A DNA stretch of 64,000 bases from Tanytarsus gracilentus (lineage: Eukaryota; Arthropoda; Insecta; Diptera; Chironomidae), in the NCBI GenBank assembly GCA_038502055.1, contig JAXRKN010000045.1, positions 6,656,501-6,720,500 of the forward strand, in the 5' to 3' direction. Shown in pieces: positions 1-13,800 of the stretch. Under the pieces are notes generated by a model. The model had not been told where the DNA came from and searched no databases. It was given only the letters and a program-made list of their open reading frames with translations. The position numbers and the translations under genes are program-made. How positions within the stretch are numbered: position 1 is the first letter of the stretch; each line of letters starts with the position of its first letter.

Positions 1-1983
1 GTTGATAAGGACGAACATGGTCTGGTCGTCAAGTGGTATTTGAACAATGTTCTCGTCTATCAATGGATACCACCGCGGGCGCCAACAGCTCTCGGTGTTT
101 TCAAAAACCGCATAAAGAAAAATTTTACATTTTCGGACGATCCAAATAAGCGACATCGTGGTGTGGCTGTGATAAAGCCGACACTGAATTTCTCCGGCGA
201 ATATCAATGCTCGGTGCAGTCTTTTCAGTCATCTGACAAAAAATCATCGCATTTGCAAATTGTTGGTGAGTATGATGGCCATTGTGTGTGTTTCTCGTTC
301 AGCCGCATCCAGCAACGATTTTCAATTAAAAATGCTAGAGAGAAAGAGATAATTTTGCATTGTTCGGGTCGAAAATGATGATTATTAGACTGAAATTAAC
401 TTTCATTGGCTTCCAATTGAGCTCCGGCAACAGCTAGAGCTGCTTTCTATCTGCATAAATCACATGCAACTTAGTTCACAATGAAAATGCAAGGAATGAT
501 ATTTTTTTAATCTAAAAATTTAAATTTTTAAAGTTGATGGATTAAATTTTAATTTAAATATCTAGCGATTTATTTTAATCCTGAAAATTTTAAAGTGAAA
601 TTTTCCAATCCTTGAAGTTATTTGCATTTATCCCCAAAAATTTACCATCGACTCTCTTTTATGAATATTTGAATAATTCAACTTTTCTCTCTGCAATTTT
701 CATGAGTCTACGACGATGATAATGACGTCCATTGTTGATGCCTCAATTTATTTCGAATAAATTTTCGACGATAATTTGTTTTTAAATTTTGGAATTTTTT
801 CTCTCACACAGTGCCAGAATCTCATTTTAAACTGAATTACCGAACGGACTATGAAAGCATGGTGCATATAAAATGTAGTGCTTTCAATGTGTATCCGGAA
901 CCAACATTAACGTTAAAGTATGTGTATGTTGCATTTTATTTTTCAATGGATTTGAATGATTTTTAACTTTTGAAAAGTTTGTTAAAAATTTATTCTTTTT
1001 TTAAGTTGAAACAATGAAAAATACTCAACTTTCTTCTCTTTTTCAACAGTATAAATAATGTAGAGCTAAAGAGTGAAACAAAATCTAAAAAGGATCCACG
1101 TGACGGCTTGTACGATGTGAAAGTGATTGCGAAATATCCGAAAAATTCCCTCAAGTCGGAAACAATAATCAATTGTCAATTAATTCTGCCCGGCACTGAC
1201 TATTCAAAGAAACAGGAGACTGTCTATTACGGTATACATCACTAGCAAGTCTACATTGCGACATTTTTCAATTTTCTCTCTTTCTCTTTTTTATTTCAAC
1301 AGAACAAGAACCAACGCTTTCAGATTCAACTCCAGATGACGACGAGGGCGATGTTGTGATGACGTGGGAATCGGAAGCGGTGCCGTTAGCAAAAGGTAAT
1401 TTTAGATCCGAGTTGATTGTGACTCAATTTTAGAGAGTTTTAGAGAGTAAAGGGATGGACATTTTTTGGTAGTTTTATAAATTTTGAGAATCTTAAAAAA
1501 TCCATCAAGCTTTTTAATTTTAATTCATCAATGTCACCGTTTACTTCAAACACATTGTGGTACTTTTTATAAAACAAAAGACCACGGTAAAAAATTGTCA
1601 GAAATTCATTAAATATTCAACTGTCATGGAGCGCTTTTGTGCCAACTTTGTACAAACCCATTTTTTGTATTTAATGCAAGGGAAATTGATTGAAGTTAAA
1701 AAAGTTCATTTATGGTTAACTCTCGACCCAAAATGTCCAACCCAATGTTTTATTCTCACCTATCTCTAACCTCCCATCTGACATTCATATCTCATGACAT
1801 GTCAGCTCGCATTGTTGAGTGGATTGTGTGATTCTAATTGAATTTCTAACTTTTTTCCTCCCTCGACTGTATATCCACAACACGTCAGACCAAGTATCGT
1901 CATCGTCAAAGCCATTCACCATCATCTTTTTCGAATGCTACATGATACTCTTCTTCACAATCTTCATCACGATGCTTTGTTGA
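1..1983 (+). CDS. Beat-like two-Ig-domain cell-surface protein (3' part, 5 exons)
   Basis: Exons 1-265, 812-917, 1050-1231, 1303-1395 and 1889-1983 join in one frame to 246 residues ending at TGA 1981-1983; the start lies upstream of the window. The first Ig-like domain shows a C-strand Trp (VVKWYLNN) and the F-strand signature GEYQCSV. A second domain follows, with Cys in VHIKCSAF and in IINCQL. Next comes an acidic linker (DSTPDDDEGD), a Ser run (SSSS) and a purely hydrophobic tail ending in MLC. With no cytoplasmic residues after it, that tail looks like a GPI-attachment signal rather than a transmembrane anchor. The WYLNN..YQW..P context and the two-domain GPI layout resemble insect Beat (beaten path) proteins, which act as axon-guidance ligands and bind Side receptors. 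The subfamily is not resolved and the Beat assignment is by resemblance only. Intron 4 (493 bases) is the longest. Confidence 0.75.
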
Positions 1984-4900
1984 GATTGGATGTTTCTATT
2001 GCGATATCATCATGTTCATCATCAAGTAAATAGTTATTTTGAGTTAAACGAGGACATCAGCGGCATTAAGAAGAAAAAAAGATTGTAGAGATCCTGAAAT
2101 GAGAACGAGGGGTGAAGGACTCAGTTATGCTTATTTTTAGAAAAATGAAAAAACATTTTTCATTCAATAATTTAATTTAAAAACATTTGTTCTCCGCCCC
2201 CAATGAGTCACTCCCTTCGTCAGCAAGCAGAAGATAATTTAACGTGTATAAATGTGTTTAGGAACCTAGTTCGCTACATTAGATTATCGTCGATGGAATG
2301 ATGAAAAGGATGCGAAAGTGCTTAAAGTAATTTTCTTTTATTATTTTGCATCATAAAACTGGAGCAGCAGAAAAATCGCTTTAAGCGAGTGAATGAAGAT
2401 GACGCTGATTAGCTGTTCAGTAGTGCTTTGTGGGAAAAGATAAGAGTCTCTTTAGAATTTAAGTAAAAAAGCCATTTAATGATGACAAGGGATGGGCAGT
2501 GTGCAAAAAATAATTTGGTGATATTTTTTCAAAAAAAAACGAGAAATTATGAAAATTACTATTAAAAGGAAGAAAATGTGTTTAGATTCCTATATGAAAA
2601 AAAGATGATAAGTGTTATTCGCTGTATTTTAGTGACTTAAGATGGACATAAAAAATCGAATATGAAAGAATGTATGGAAAAAAGTGAGATAGAGAAAAAA
2701 TTATACACATACAATAAGAGAAAATGAATAAATTTTTAATTAAATTTACAGTGAAATTTTTACTCTTTAAAATGAGTTTATTTTTACAGATTCAACCCAT
2801 TTCAATTTTACATAATTAAAAATTAATTCAATTGAACTTTTTGTCTTTAACACAAAAACCCTCGAAAGAATTTACTGACATGGGTCACATCAACAAACCC
2901 ACACAACTTTAAACTGAATTAACCAATGTGAATTTTTGTCAACATGGACTTTTGAGAGAGTTTTCTTCTTTTTCAAATGCACAGCATGAATTGCGCTACA
3001 AATTGTCTCTAATGACTCTCTCGTACACTTTTTGAGTGTTTTCACTTCAACCATGTACATAATGTTGAAGCGGCAACAAGAAGCGCTTTGTAAGTGAGTG
3101 CCTTTGATGATGAAAACGGGTGTGCATGAGTGGCACTGAATGAAAATGTGAATAAAGTGTGAAAAACCTTCGTCAAGTGCTGTTAGGCATAGGAAATTCA
3201 AACAAATTTTTTTTTCTCGCTCGAAACACTTTCCGGAGGAAGTCGAGCTCTCGACGTTGACTGAATGGAATGAAAAAAGCATTTTAAATATTTAAAAAGA
3301 ACATTTTCACACTTTTGCAATGCACTTGATTACAGCCGCTGTGTGATGTAGAAACTCTTTCATAATTTTTACGGCTTCATTATCTTTTAACACCTTGTGG
3401 ATTTTCAATGTGAGCATGAAAGACATTAAGGATTATGTTAATGACATGTACATTATTATTATGATGATTACAGGAAACTTGACGATGCTTAAATATTTTT
3501 TTAGACTGCAGGAAAAAAATTTGGTATAATTTATTTTGACATCTAATTATTATTCATCTCATGTAATTTTTTTTATAGAATTCAACGACATGAAAATTAG
3601 ATAAAAAAAATTAATTTATTGAATACCAAATGACATAATGTTATTTTGATGTTTTACATCACTCCTCAGCATGTCTCCATTGTAAATTGCTTCGCATGTA
3701 AAAGCTGAATAACATGAAGAAATATGACAAGCGAGCTGTTTAAGATGAGGGTAAGATTTTAACATAAATGTCAACAATTTATGTCGTTAATGGCATGATA
3801 GAAAATTGTAAAATAAAAAAAACTTAATATGATGATGGTCAGTTTTGCTTAAATTATTATAATTAGACTTTAAAAAAGAAGATGATGTTGGGTCGTTATT
3901 TTAATGAGCATCTTTTGATCCTTCATTTAAAAATATTTTCAAAATTAACAAAGAGTTAATTTTTCATTTAATTCAAAAATATGCAAAAATATTTAAAATT
4001 TTTTATGGCAAAAGTAATTAAAAAGTTTTCAACCAGAGTTTTTTCTCCCTTCATTTTTCAAATTTTATGAGCATAATGTTTATTAATGTCATCAACCCCT
4101 TTACTATTGCTCATTATCATAACTTTTTATGTGACATATTATCATTTTAATAGTCAGCATATTTAGAGCTATCATTTGAGTAATTTTCACTGAAAATTTT
4201 ATTACTTTCTCTTTTTAACTATTTTTAATAGCATGTAATAAAATGTCAAAGCGTTGTCAGCATAGAAGTACTCAGGTGAATTATTGGTCGTTAAAAAATT
4301 TGTTTCGTGAAACTCTCAACTTTGAAAGAGATATAATTTGAAGCCTGAGTTATTCCCCCTTTGGAGAAAATACATAAAAATTTAGAATTTAATTTATGAA
4401 ATAATTTTAAATCTTGATTTATTTCAAATAAAATTTTTGTATTCAAAAATTTTACAATCGTAACAAATTTTCTTACATTCGTTCTAAATTTTTTATCGAT
4501 TTGTCAGTAAAATTTTTGAGTCCTGCAATTTGAATGCTCGTTAAATTTTATTACCCCAATGCCGCACATGAGCTTTTAAAGGTAAACGCTGCTCGTAATG
4601 TGAAAACTTTACCACCTGAGCAAAGTGAGAGTCGAACATACTCACTCAAGATTCATCGACATTTTATATGCAGCCGTCTAAAAAAGGAGAGACATTTTTT
4701 ATGATCATCCTTTTCTGTTGAGCTCATGTCAAACATTGATAAGGGAACGGATAAAGAGTTTCCTTACTTTATGTCTTACACCTTTCACTGTCATATAAAT
4801 CAAAAGAGTTTCGTCCTCTCCACAAAATAAACCGCTCCCTTTCTCCACTCTGCGATTAAATTTAATGGCTTTGATCGTAAAACGAGAGGCTGGGAAAAAA

Positions 4901-7900
4901 ATTAGGAATTATGTTGAAAATCTTTCTTGTTTTAAACAAAAATTTGAACATTTTAACTCAATTTTTTCTCTTTCCTACTTTTCAACCTTTTTTTCAATTT
5001 TACATCTCTCGCCTCGAGGCATAAGCTGCCACAACCCCTCAACTGTTCAGAATCGACGAAATTTATCGACAAAAGCATTTGTTGAAAATTTTTTCACATA
5101 CACAGTGAGATTTCTCTCAACGTGATAAGCCTTTAATTAACTTTTTTCCTACCCTCGAGACAAAAGTGAAGAAGATGGAACCATTTTGTGTGTCTTATGT
5201 ACAAAAAATATATTTAACTTTGCTGTATGTGTGTGTATCGATATTCAATTTAAGAGTTGTGTAGGAATAAATGGTGATAATTAGATTATCTTAATCGAAA
5301 AGGAGCAAAAAAGGTTCATGTGAGAATCAATTTACGGTCGAATTCGATTAGAGATTTTGAGATACACATAAAAGTTGTGTAAATTGACATTGACCGTAAA
5401 TGCCAAATTTAACGGTCGGATTTTGTGTGAAATTGCTCCGATAATGGCGTTCATAAATATTGAAAGTAATTTGCTCCACATTTACTGGACATGCAAACAC
5501 CAAACTTAACATACTCTCACAAATGAAATGCATATAGGTTTGCTGAGCACTTGGAAAAGAAAATTAAAGTTGGTGTTCAAATATTTTATCGAATGATCGT
5601 CTGAAAAGTTTTTCGAATGTTCAACTTTTTCTCATTCAATTTAAAATTGAAATGAGAATTTAAATGAATCGCATTTGAATTTTTTTCAGGGAAAGACACT
5701 AGGATCTTTATGTTTATTAAAAAAATAAATTGCAAGATCAATTTCAAATTAATAAATGCATTTAATTGATTTAAAATTTAATTCGAGATTTTTTACTTTT
5801 AAGTTTGTGTCTTAAACTTCGGAATAATTTTAACTCATTCAATATTTTAATCTTTAACAAGGATTAATCAATCAATTGAGTTTCATCATTTATTGCCACA
5901 ATTTTTTAATTTCTCTCTTAATCGCAATAAAACTCAACCCTAATTGGAAACTTTTTAATTGTGATCGATTTAATTTTCAGACTTTAATCGATGCAAATTA
6001 AACAAATTTGCTTTAATTTTTTTTAATGTTTGAGATTCATTTAAAATAAAAATTCATTCAATAAATTTTTAACAATCATTTTAATTTTTATTTTTTGAGA
6101 ATTTAATTTCAGCAATATCAAAACATTAAAATGATGTAATTAATATCACTGTGACTCGTTCTCAGAATATTCTTCCCTCATTTGTTCAACGATTTTCCCT
6201 TTAATCATTAAACTTTAATTAAAATGTTATATAACAAATTTTTATGTCATAAATTTTCCAGGAATTTTTTTCTCCGCCCTTCAATCAACTGAATAAACTA
6301 ATTAATAATAATAAAATATTTAATCTCATCACGTAAGGTTGACGTTTATCCACTTCTCACTGAAGTTGCTCATTCGCTTTAATTAATTAGCTTAAAAGTG
6401 CAGAATTGAGTTTGCTCCTCAATGTCATTTCAAGCTGATGAAGGGAAAATATACGAAAAAAAAGTTCAAGGAGATTTTCTTCATCTTAAAAATATTTCTG
6501 TGTTTACGCACTTAAAGATTTGCTTCGTAATTAATTCTGTCTCTTAAAGACTTAATTACCTTTTCCCTGTTTAATGTTAAAAACATGTGTAACGTATTAA
6601 TTAGAGTTTATCAAAAAAACGTGAGGTTAAATGCTTTAAATAATTTTATTCAAAATATTTTCTACAGCTAAAATTTATATTTTTAATTAAATGACTAAAT
6701 TTTTTACTGCGTACATTCCTGCCTGAATGTAATCAAATAAGAATTAATAGTCCGCCTCTCTTTTCCAGGGTAATTTAGGTATCAATAAAATCAACCGTAA
6801 AATTTATTGAACCAATTATGATGATGATGAAATTTATAATAATTGCGTTCACCTTTTTTCCCTTAAATTTGCGAGAAAAATGAGTTTCAATTAATTTAAA
6901 TTAAAACATAATTAAAAATATTTTTTGAGTCGACCGTAGGAAAATATTGTTTAAAAATGATGATATGAAAATTCATTACAGCAAATGTGCATACATAAAA
7001 ACTTTTTGATGTGTAAGCGGGAATCAAAAAAAGTTTTACAATAAATTTTAATCTCAATTATGATGATGGCTTTTGCATAATTTTAATTAAGAATTTTCTG
7101 CTAGCTTCAAATTTAATCAAAATTGAAACTTTGCTTCCAACGTGTGCAAGCTGATACTGCTTCCGAGGACTTTTAAATGCACATTTTAAAAAAGTCAATA
7201 AATTTCTATGCGCTGCAGTGCATGAACTTAATTAAGAAAACTTTGCCTATGTTCTGCCAAATGCCGCTACTAAAGTTTCGCAAAATTGAGTCATGAGAGA
7301 GTTTGTTGAGATGCTTTACTGGCGTTTATATAACCTCACCATCATGCAGATTTTTTGTATTTTTAAAATTGAATGCAAATTTAAGGAAAATAAATAAAAT
7401 TTTATTCAACTTTCATCTCATGCTTCAAAATATTAAAAAACTTTCAAATATTTCCGCTCAAATTTTTTTTAATGTTTTCAAAAATTATTTCAATCTCGAA
7501 AATATTTAAATTCTGTTCACGCGTTAAATTTTCGGATATATTTCATGTAAAATTTTATTGATGATGGAAAAGCTCTCATGCACGTATTTGCGCCATGATT
7601 CAATTAGAACAAAAAATATTACTACACTTGTAAAGTTTTCCTTACGAGCAAAATCAATTGGTTATCGCTCCATCGCCACATGAATGGAATATTTTCAGGA
7701 GCTGATTGCAATTTATATTGCAAAAAAGAAGAGAAATTTTCCATTCAATGGTGCTTTTTGATTTTATGTTGATTGAGTGTGCGATAAAAAGAGCAAATGG
7801 AAATTGGAAGTGTTTGATATTGATGGAATTCAAATTTGATAAATTTTGTGTTAGCTTTAGAATTCAGAAAAATAATTAGTTTTAATTTTTTTGTTTAAAA

Positions 7901-9151
7901 ATCTTAAAGCATTAAATTTTAATAAAAATTAATCAAAGCACAAAAGATTAATTCTATTTTATCATCGTATTAGACTTTAATAAAAAAATCACTAAATGTT
8001 GCTGTCTAAAAATAATAACTTTGCGTTAAAATATTTCGCTTATAATCATAAATATTTTTCATCGCATAAAGCACAAAGAATTATTTTCGCTCTATTTTAT
8101 CGCATTACACTGAAATGTAATGATGGCACTTTCAAAATGAGCTTTTGTCATAATTTATGTGTCGCTCGCCTGTCACCGATGCTCTTAAAGTGCATATACG
8201 ATGCACGAGTGTAATGTTAAGCGATTAAATAAATAACTTTGATATTCCCTTTTGAGGAGAAGAAAATTGTCGTTCTCTTAGCGCTATATGATATAAAGGA
8301 AGCATGAAAAATTCGATAAATAGCATGAACGGAAGCATCATCAAGAGTTAATGTTGAGAGACATGTACACAAGATGAAGGAGAAGAGAAAATTGCTACAT
8401 TAGTTGGAAGGGAATTAAGAGACATCCACTCACACTGATTCATCATAAACATAAGGATATAGCGAACGATGCCAGTGTATTCGGAGCTGATTAATTAAGA
8501 AGATAATTCAGCGGAAGGAAAATGAATGGAGAGAGAAAAAAGTAGAAAAAATCAAGGATTAGTGACTTTGGACTCAAATTTAAAAGCACTTTTTATAATT
8601 TAATTTTTTTAATCTGTTCAAATTTTTCAAGATATTTACAAAATTAATTTTCCATCCCTTGAATTGAAAAAAGTGCATGCAACATGACAGAGTTAAACTT
8701 AATTTTATTTTTTAGTTTTCTCTTCATGAGCTTGCAATTTTTTTTCGGTTAAAATCATCGAGAGTAAAAAAGTTGTTCATTCACTCTCGGGCGAGCACAA
8801 ACTAACATTAAATGAATTTATTATTATCACGACATAAACTTTTTATCGCACCACTTTTTTGTTTATTAAAAATTTTCATGATGAATTTTTTGTCGAGGTG
8901 AAAATTTCTAAGTGAGAAAGGACATAATAAAGTCATAGTTGTGGGGTAATGGCACTTTTAGAGAAAGCTAAATTTAAGAGAGGTTATAAATTTTTACTTA
9001 AATTTCTATATTTTTATTAGGTCATAAAGTTTAGCTAAAACCCCGATAGCAAAAGTGCATTTGAGTGTCATAAAAGTAAGGTGACGTCGATCAAGATGTT
9101 TGGTATCAGATTTTTTAGAATTACCGAGTTTTATTTATCTTCCAAATATTT
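1984..9151. other. Gene-free A+T-rich interval
   Basis: I see no coding exon, RNA gene or mobile-element end here. The first few hundred bases should hold the 3' UTR of the Ig-domain gene. The rest is A+T-rich sequence with poly-A/T runs and short open frames that lack protein-like composition. Regulatory elements cannot be excluded by eye. Confidence 0.5.
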
Positions 9152-10847
9152 TTATTTCCCATCAAAATTTTTCTCACCATTAATTTGTCTGTTGAGATAA
9201 TGATTTGCCATGAAATGCACGTCAAATTTCTTAGCACCATCGACACTCACAACACATTCTTCCATATAGCTATTAATCAGCTCTTTGTCCAAAATTGGAT
9301 TAAATTCCTTGAGTGCCGCAAGAAATTCATTTCGAAGCATGAACGGGATCGGATGATTTCTCAATTTAGTCATAAATACGCTATTGAAGGGAAGAAATAA
9401 AATTTACGTGTAATGACACTCGATAACATTTTGATTACCTTCGCTTACCCCATATCACGCCTTAATCTCCTTTGCATTGGCTTCATAGCGAGGAATTTAG
9501 CTCGATCGGCACAAATGTCGAGCATTGAGACTTCACGAGGTGGATTTGGCAGAATTAGGTTTTGATAAATGACACGAATTGACGGTTTGAGGGCTTGTGC
9601 TTCCTTCAGGGCCTGTAATTGACATTTATAAAGTATTCAAATTTATGAAAGAATTTTTAAAGTGAAAATCATAAAAGATTAAGATTTATATCATCGGAAT
9701 AAATCTAATCCTTGGATCTATTTAATCAAACCTCAAAAGCCTCCTGCGAAAGATGATAAAATGAACCGAACGAGAGTAATTGAAGTGGTGATTTTGTGGT
9801 AAAAACTTTCACCATATTTTCATCATCCTCGGAATTGAATGAATTTCCGCCCACATAAACTTCCTCAATTGTCTTCGAGAATTTAATGCCTAGTGCCAAT
9901 TTTTGAAGTTCAAAACTAGTCAATGCATTATTCTCAATTTTGAGCACTTTTAATTTCGCTCCTTTGATCGACTTCGAGAGAACTTTTCCCACATCTTCAC
10001 CATAAAGAGCATTCCACGAGATGTCGAGATACTCGAGTGACTTATTTCTCATTAAGCCATCTAAAAGTTTTACAATTGCGAATTCTTCGTAAAATCGGTT
10101 ATGGCACAAGTCGAGTCGCCTCAAAGATTCATTCATGAGTAAAACTTCACCGAATGCAATCGACGTCTTCAAGCTTAACGCATTGCAAGATAGATTGAGT
10201 TCCGTACAACTTTCATTTCTCATTAAGAAGGGAATCAAGATTTCTCCGCCATCGTCCGTGATGTTATTATTCGAGAGATTTAAGCGGGTAATTGATGGAG
10301 AAATGGCAAAAGCGTGCACCAGAAGTTGAATTCCCTCGTCGCCAATTTTACATCCGGCGAGATTTAAGTCAGAAAGTGTACAGCTGGATTCAATGAAGAA
10401 TGCGATGGTCTCACAGCAAAGGGGTTGGAGTTGATTGTTCTCGAGTGATAAAATCTGTCAAAAATAATTCGTAAAAATTAAAAAAAAAAGATTTTTGGAA
10501 TTATAACGGTGTCAAAAATTATAACAAAAACTGCATTTCACCTGAATCGGCGTGATTGGATACTTCACAAACGACTCAAACATAATTTTACATCCGAGTG
10601 TCCCAATCATGTAGTCGTGAAGATTGCAAACTTCACTTTCATCTTTAATGCAATTTTCAACGATTTTCACTCGCTGTGTACAAAAGCGTTTGCATTCAAA
10701 ATGATAAAATTTCAATTTCTCTTCAATCATCGTTAGATGCTTTGAAAGCTCGGAGAAGTGTGATGAATTGCTCAATTCTTTTTTCACTTCATCGTCAAAC
10801 GATACATGAAGTGATGTCGATTCTTCTTCTACTTTGATGTTCTCCAT
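9152..10847 (-). CDS. RNI-type leucine-rich-repeat protein (LRRC74/NLRC3-like), 4 exons
   Basis: On the minus strand, exons 10847-10542, 10454-9732, 9612-9449 and 9380-9152 join to 473 residues, with canonical GT/AG at every junction. The N-terminal ~100 residues are charged and lack a signal peptide. Residues ~100-320 hold about seven 28-29-residue repeats of the ribonuclease-inhibitor type, for example SITRLNLSNNNITDDGG, SLRRLDLCHNRF and SLEYLDISWNAL. The C-terminal ~130 residues are not repetitive and include a basic MQRRLRRD stretch. There is no NACHT or kinase domain, so the name rests on the repeat type alone. Such proteins are cytosolic protein-protein scaffolds; LRRC74 and Tcte1-like members are often testis-enriched, but nothing here shows expression. 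The start ATG (10847-10845) was chosen because it opens the first exon in frame with no earlier ATG in it. Confidence 0.85.
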
Positions 10848-13800
10848 GATTTGGTGAGAAAGTGAAAGAAAATTAAATTTGATTTTATGCGGAATTTATT
10901 TGAAAAGGTTACTTGATTTTTTTCTATAAAAAATGAATTTAATAAAATTGAAGTTGAATTTTAACTGAACAAAATTTTTTCATAAACAATTTACAAATTT
11001 TTTAACCATTTAAACTTCTTTAATCCAAAAATTAGTCAAAACTTTTTGAAATTCTAACCCACAGCGAAATTTGTAAAAACAGCAAAAATTAATTCGACAA
11101 GAACATCCGACATGTGCTCAAAAAATCCCGCCTAAAAATTCAACAAACTCATGTACTGTCGCATTGTTCTCGTTTTATCATGTTTAAAGCGGCTGCTTTT
11201 GTTGTTAAAAGTTTTTTTTCAACCTCCCGCGCACTGAATCACGGTAAATTGTCGCTTAATGAAACACAAACAATTTTAACATTTTTTTTAACAAACGCCT
11301 CATCATCTTGCTCACACAACTCGACGCCAGCAAAAAAAATACAACGGAGAGAAAAAGTTTTGCGGTTAAAATTATAATGTTGACAGAGTTAGAGGTAGCA
11401 AAAGCATGAGGAGTAGGAGAATTATTATTTTTTGCAATTTTTTTATGCTGTTGCCGGCTGCAGTAGAGAAGCCCGATAAAATTTGCTGTTATGGCAAAAA
11501 AGTAACTTTAAAAATGAAACTTGAGTCGCTTGCAAGCGATGAAAATCTTTAGTTAAAAACTTTACTCTGAGGATTAAAATAAAATCAAAGTAATGTAAAT
11601 TTTAGTGTTAAGATTAAAATTAAATCTTTATAATTTAACTTGAGTGTTCTTTCTTGGGATTAACTGCTCGGCAAACTGCGTCCTTATGAATATATTTAAT
11701 AACTCACGAGTGAATGAAAATTGCTCAATTTTTGCTCGCTGAAAAAATGTGCACATTTAATTTTGCGAGAGTTTCATTGTTTTTCTTTTTTGTTTGAACA
11801 AAGAACAATTGAAAGATGAAAATGAGAGGAAGTAAAAAAATGAAATCACAGTTTGTAAGTTTGTTGCCAGTGACACGGGAGTGATTAAGAGAGAATTGAC
11901 ACTTGAAAAGTTTTTCATTCAACTTTTCCATTTTGTGCTGTGAACGAGTTTTCGAGGATGTGCATTTGGCACTTGTGTGTGTTTTATTTAAACCTCAAGG
12001 AAAATCTTTTTCAAGATTTAATTTCTGTTGGAAAAAATTCAGCAATTTTATTTGAAAAATAAGGATGTATTTTTTTGAGTTTTTATATAAAATCTAAGAC
12101 GCATAAAATTCATTTTGAAATTCAATCTTCAACTTTTTGTGTCGAGCCTTCAAAAGCAATTATAAAAGCAAAACAAACATCACATACCACTCACAATATC
12201 GTAATATAATATTTATTCATGCATTATCTCATTCACATTAAGAGCATCATCTTCAACCCACTCTCGTGTGGCATCCATTATTTCGCATGACATATCACAT
12301 TACAATGGCAAAACTTCATTTATGCTAGATGCAAATTTAAGAAGCACTTTTCATTCGTAGATCATGAAGTGATGATATCGGATTTTAATTTCGAGTGAGC
12401 AATGGATATTCAAATTCAAGCGAATCCATTAACTTTTCAAACAAACTCAAGTTTTCGTCTGAAAACTCGGTTTGAAGTCTGTTAATGCTAAATATATACG
12501 TGAAAAAATGAAATGATTGATAAACAATTCTGAAACGATAAAAATAAAAAAAAATAAATTTAAAAAAAATATTTTTCAACAGCACTGGCTGTAATTTAAA
12601 ATTTCTAGATTTTACAATTTTGTGAGTGAAAAAAGAGAAGAAAAAAAGAACCAAAAGTGAGAGAGAAAATTTCATTTCAGCATTGCAAATGTGATGTGAT
12701 GGAAATATAATCTTCTTAATGGATAAGCGCATTAAGCTGCTGGTGTATTTGTGTGTGGTTGAAAAACAATAGCACGCCACTAGAGAGGAGAAAAGCCAGA
12801 AATGGATATTGATAACCGCATAAGCATCTTAAATGTGATGAACAATCTATAGCCAATCTCACTTTCGCATGAGCTCACGTCGACTGTGGCTGTCAATAAT
12901 CCAGCCTTCGGGTTTGTGCACTAATTGAGATTGAAGTGTGTCGGGTAGGATGATTTCAATTAATGTCGAAAACGGATTCATTTGGGAAAATTAGAAGAAT
13001 AAGAAATGTGTGAGTGACATTTGAGGCGGCATAAGAAAGAGATAATTAGCAGTGATTGAAAGTTATATCCCCGAATGAAAAGAAAATTATTCTTAAAAGA
13101 ATATTGGCAGAGGAAATTACAAGATTGGTATCGATTTCAATTCATCAGAAATAATTAGTGTAAATATTGAATGAGGTAAGAAATTTGCGGTCGGCTAATT
13201 AGAGTTTGACATGACTTTCAACAGTCTGTCGAGGGATTTGAAATTACATAAACAATACTTTTGAGTTAGGAAAAGATTTACTTTATTTTTTGAAGCACTT
13301 TCGTGCATCATTCAATTTTATGATACTAAAAATCGGATCATGCTTTTTATGCATTTCTTGCAATGAAAGACCATCCATTCAAAATGCTTGTAATGATAAA
13401 GGAGAAAGAAAAAGATTTATGACTTTTCCGCTCCATATTGTTGTCACTTGAAATTGAAAACTTTTGAAATTTATGTCCTCTCTTGCTCTACTATTGCCAT
13501 ACATTCATTGTGCAAATTCATAATATGATCTATGTCGATGATAAGACGCAGGTTATGGACATTTATCAAGTAATTTGGATTAATTTTCAATGGGTGGTTA
13601 CTTATGAAATTATTAATTCGTAGTTAACTAAATTATGATGGTTGATCAATTAATTACGATTCCTTGTTTAAAATCATCCATAAAACACTCAAACATTACT
13701 CGAATTAGATAACAAAACCTGCTGTTTAAACATTTGATAATGTCAGAATTAATTACAATTAGTCACGTTTATTAATTAAATTTGATTTCAAATTCACCTC

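Noticed and set aside
2890..3282. 130-codon open frame on the minus strand
   Set aside because: No recognisable domain, scattered Cys and His, and no supporting gene signals; consistent with chance.
12385..12780. 131-codon open frame on the minus strand
   Set aside because: Phe/Lys/Ile-rich, low-complexity translation of A/T-rich DNA with no family resemblance.
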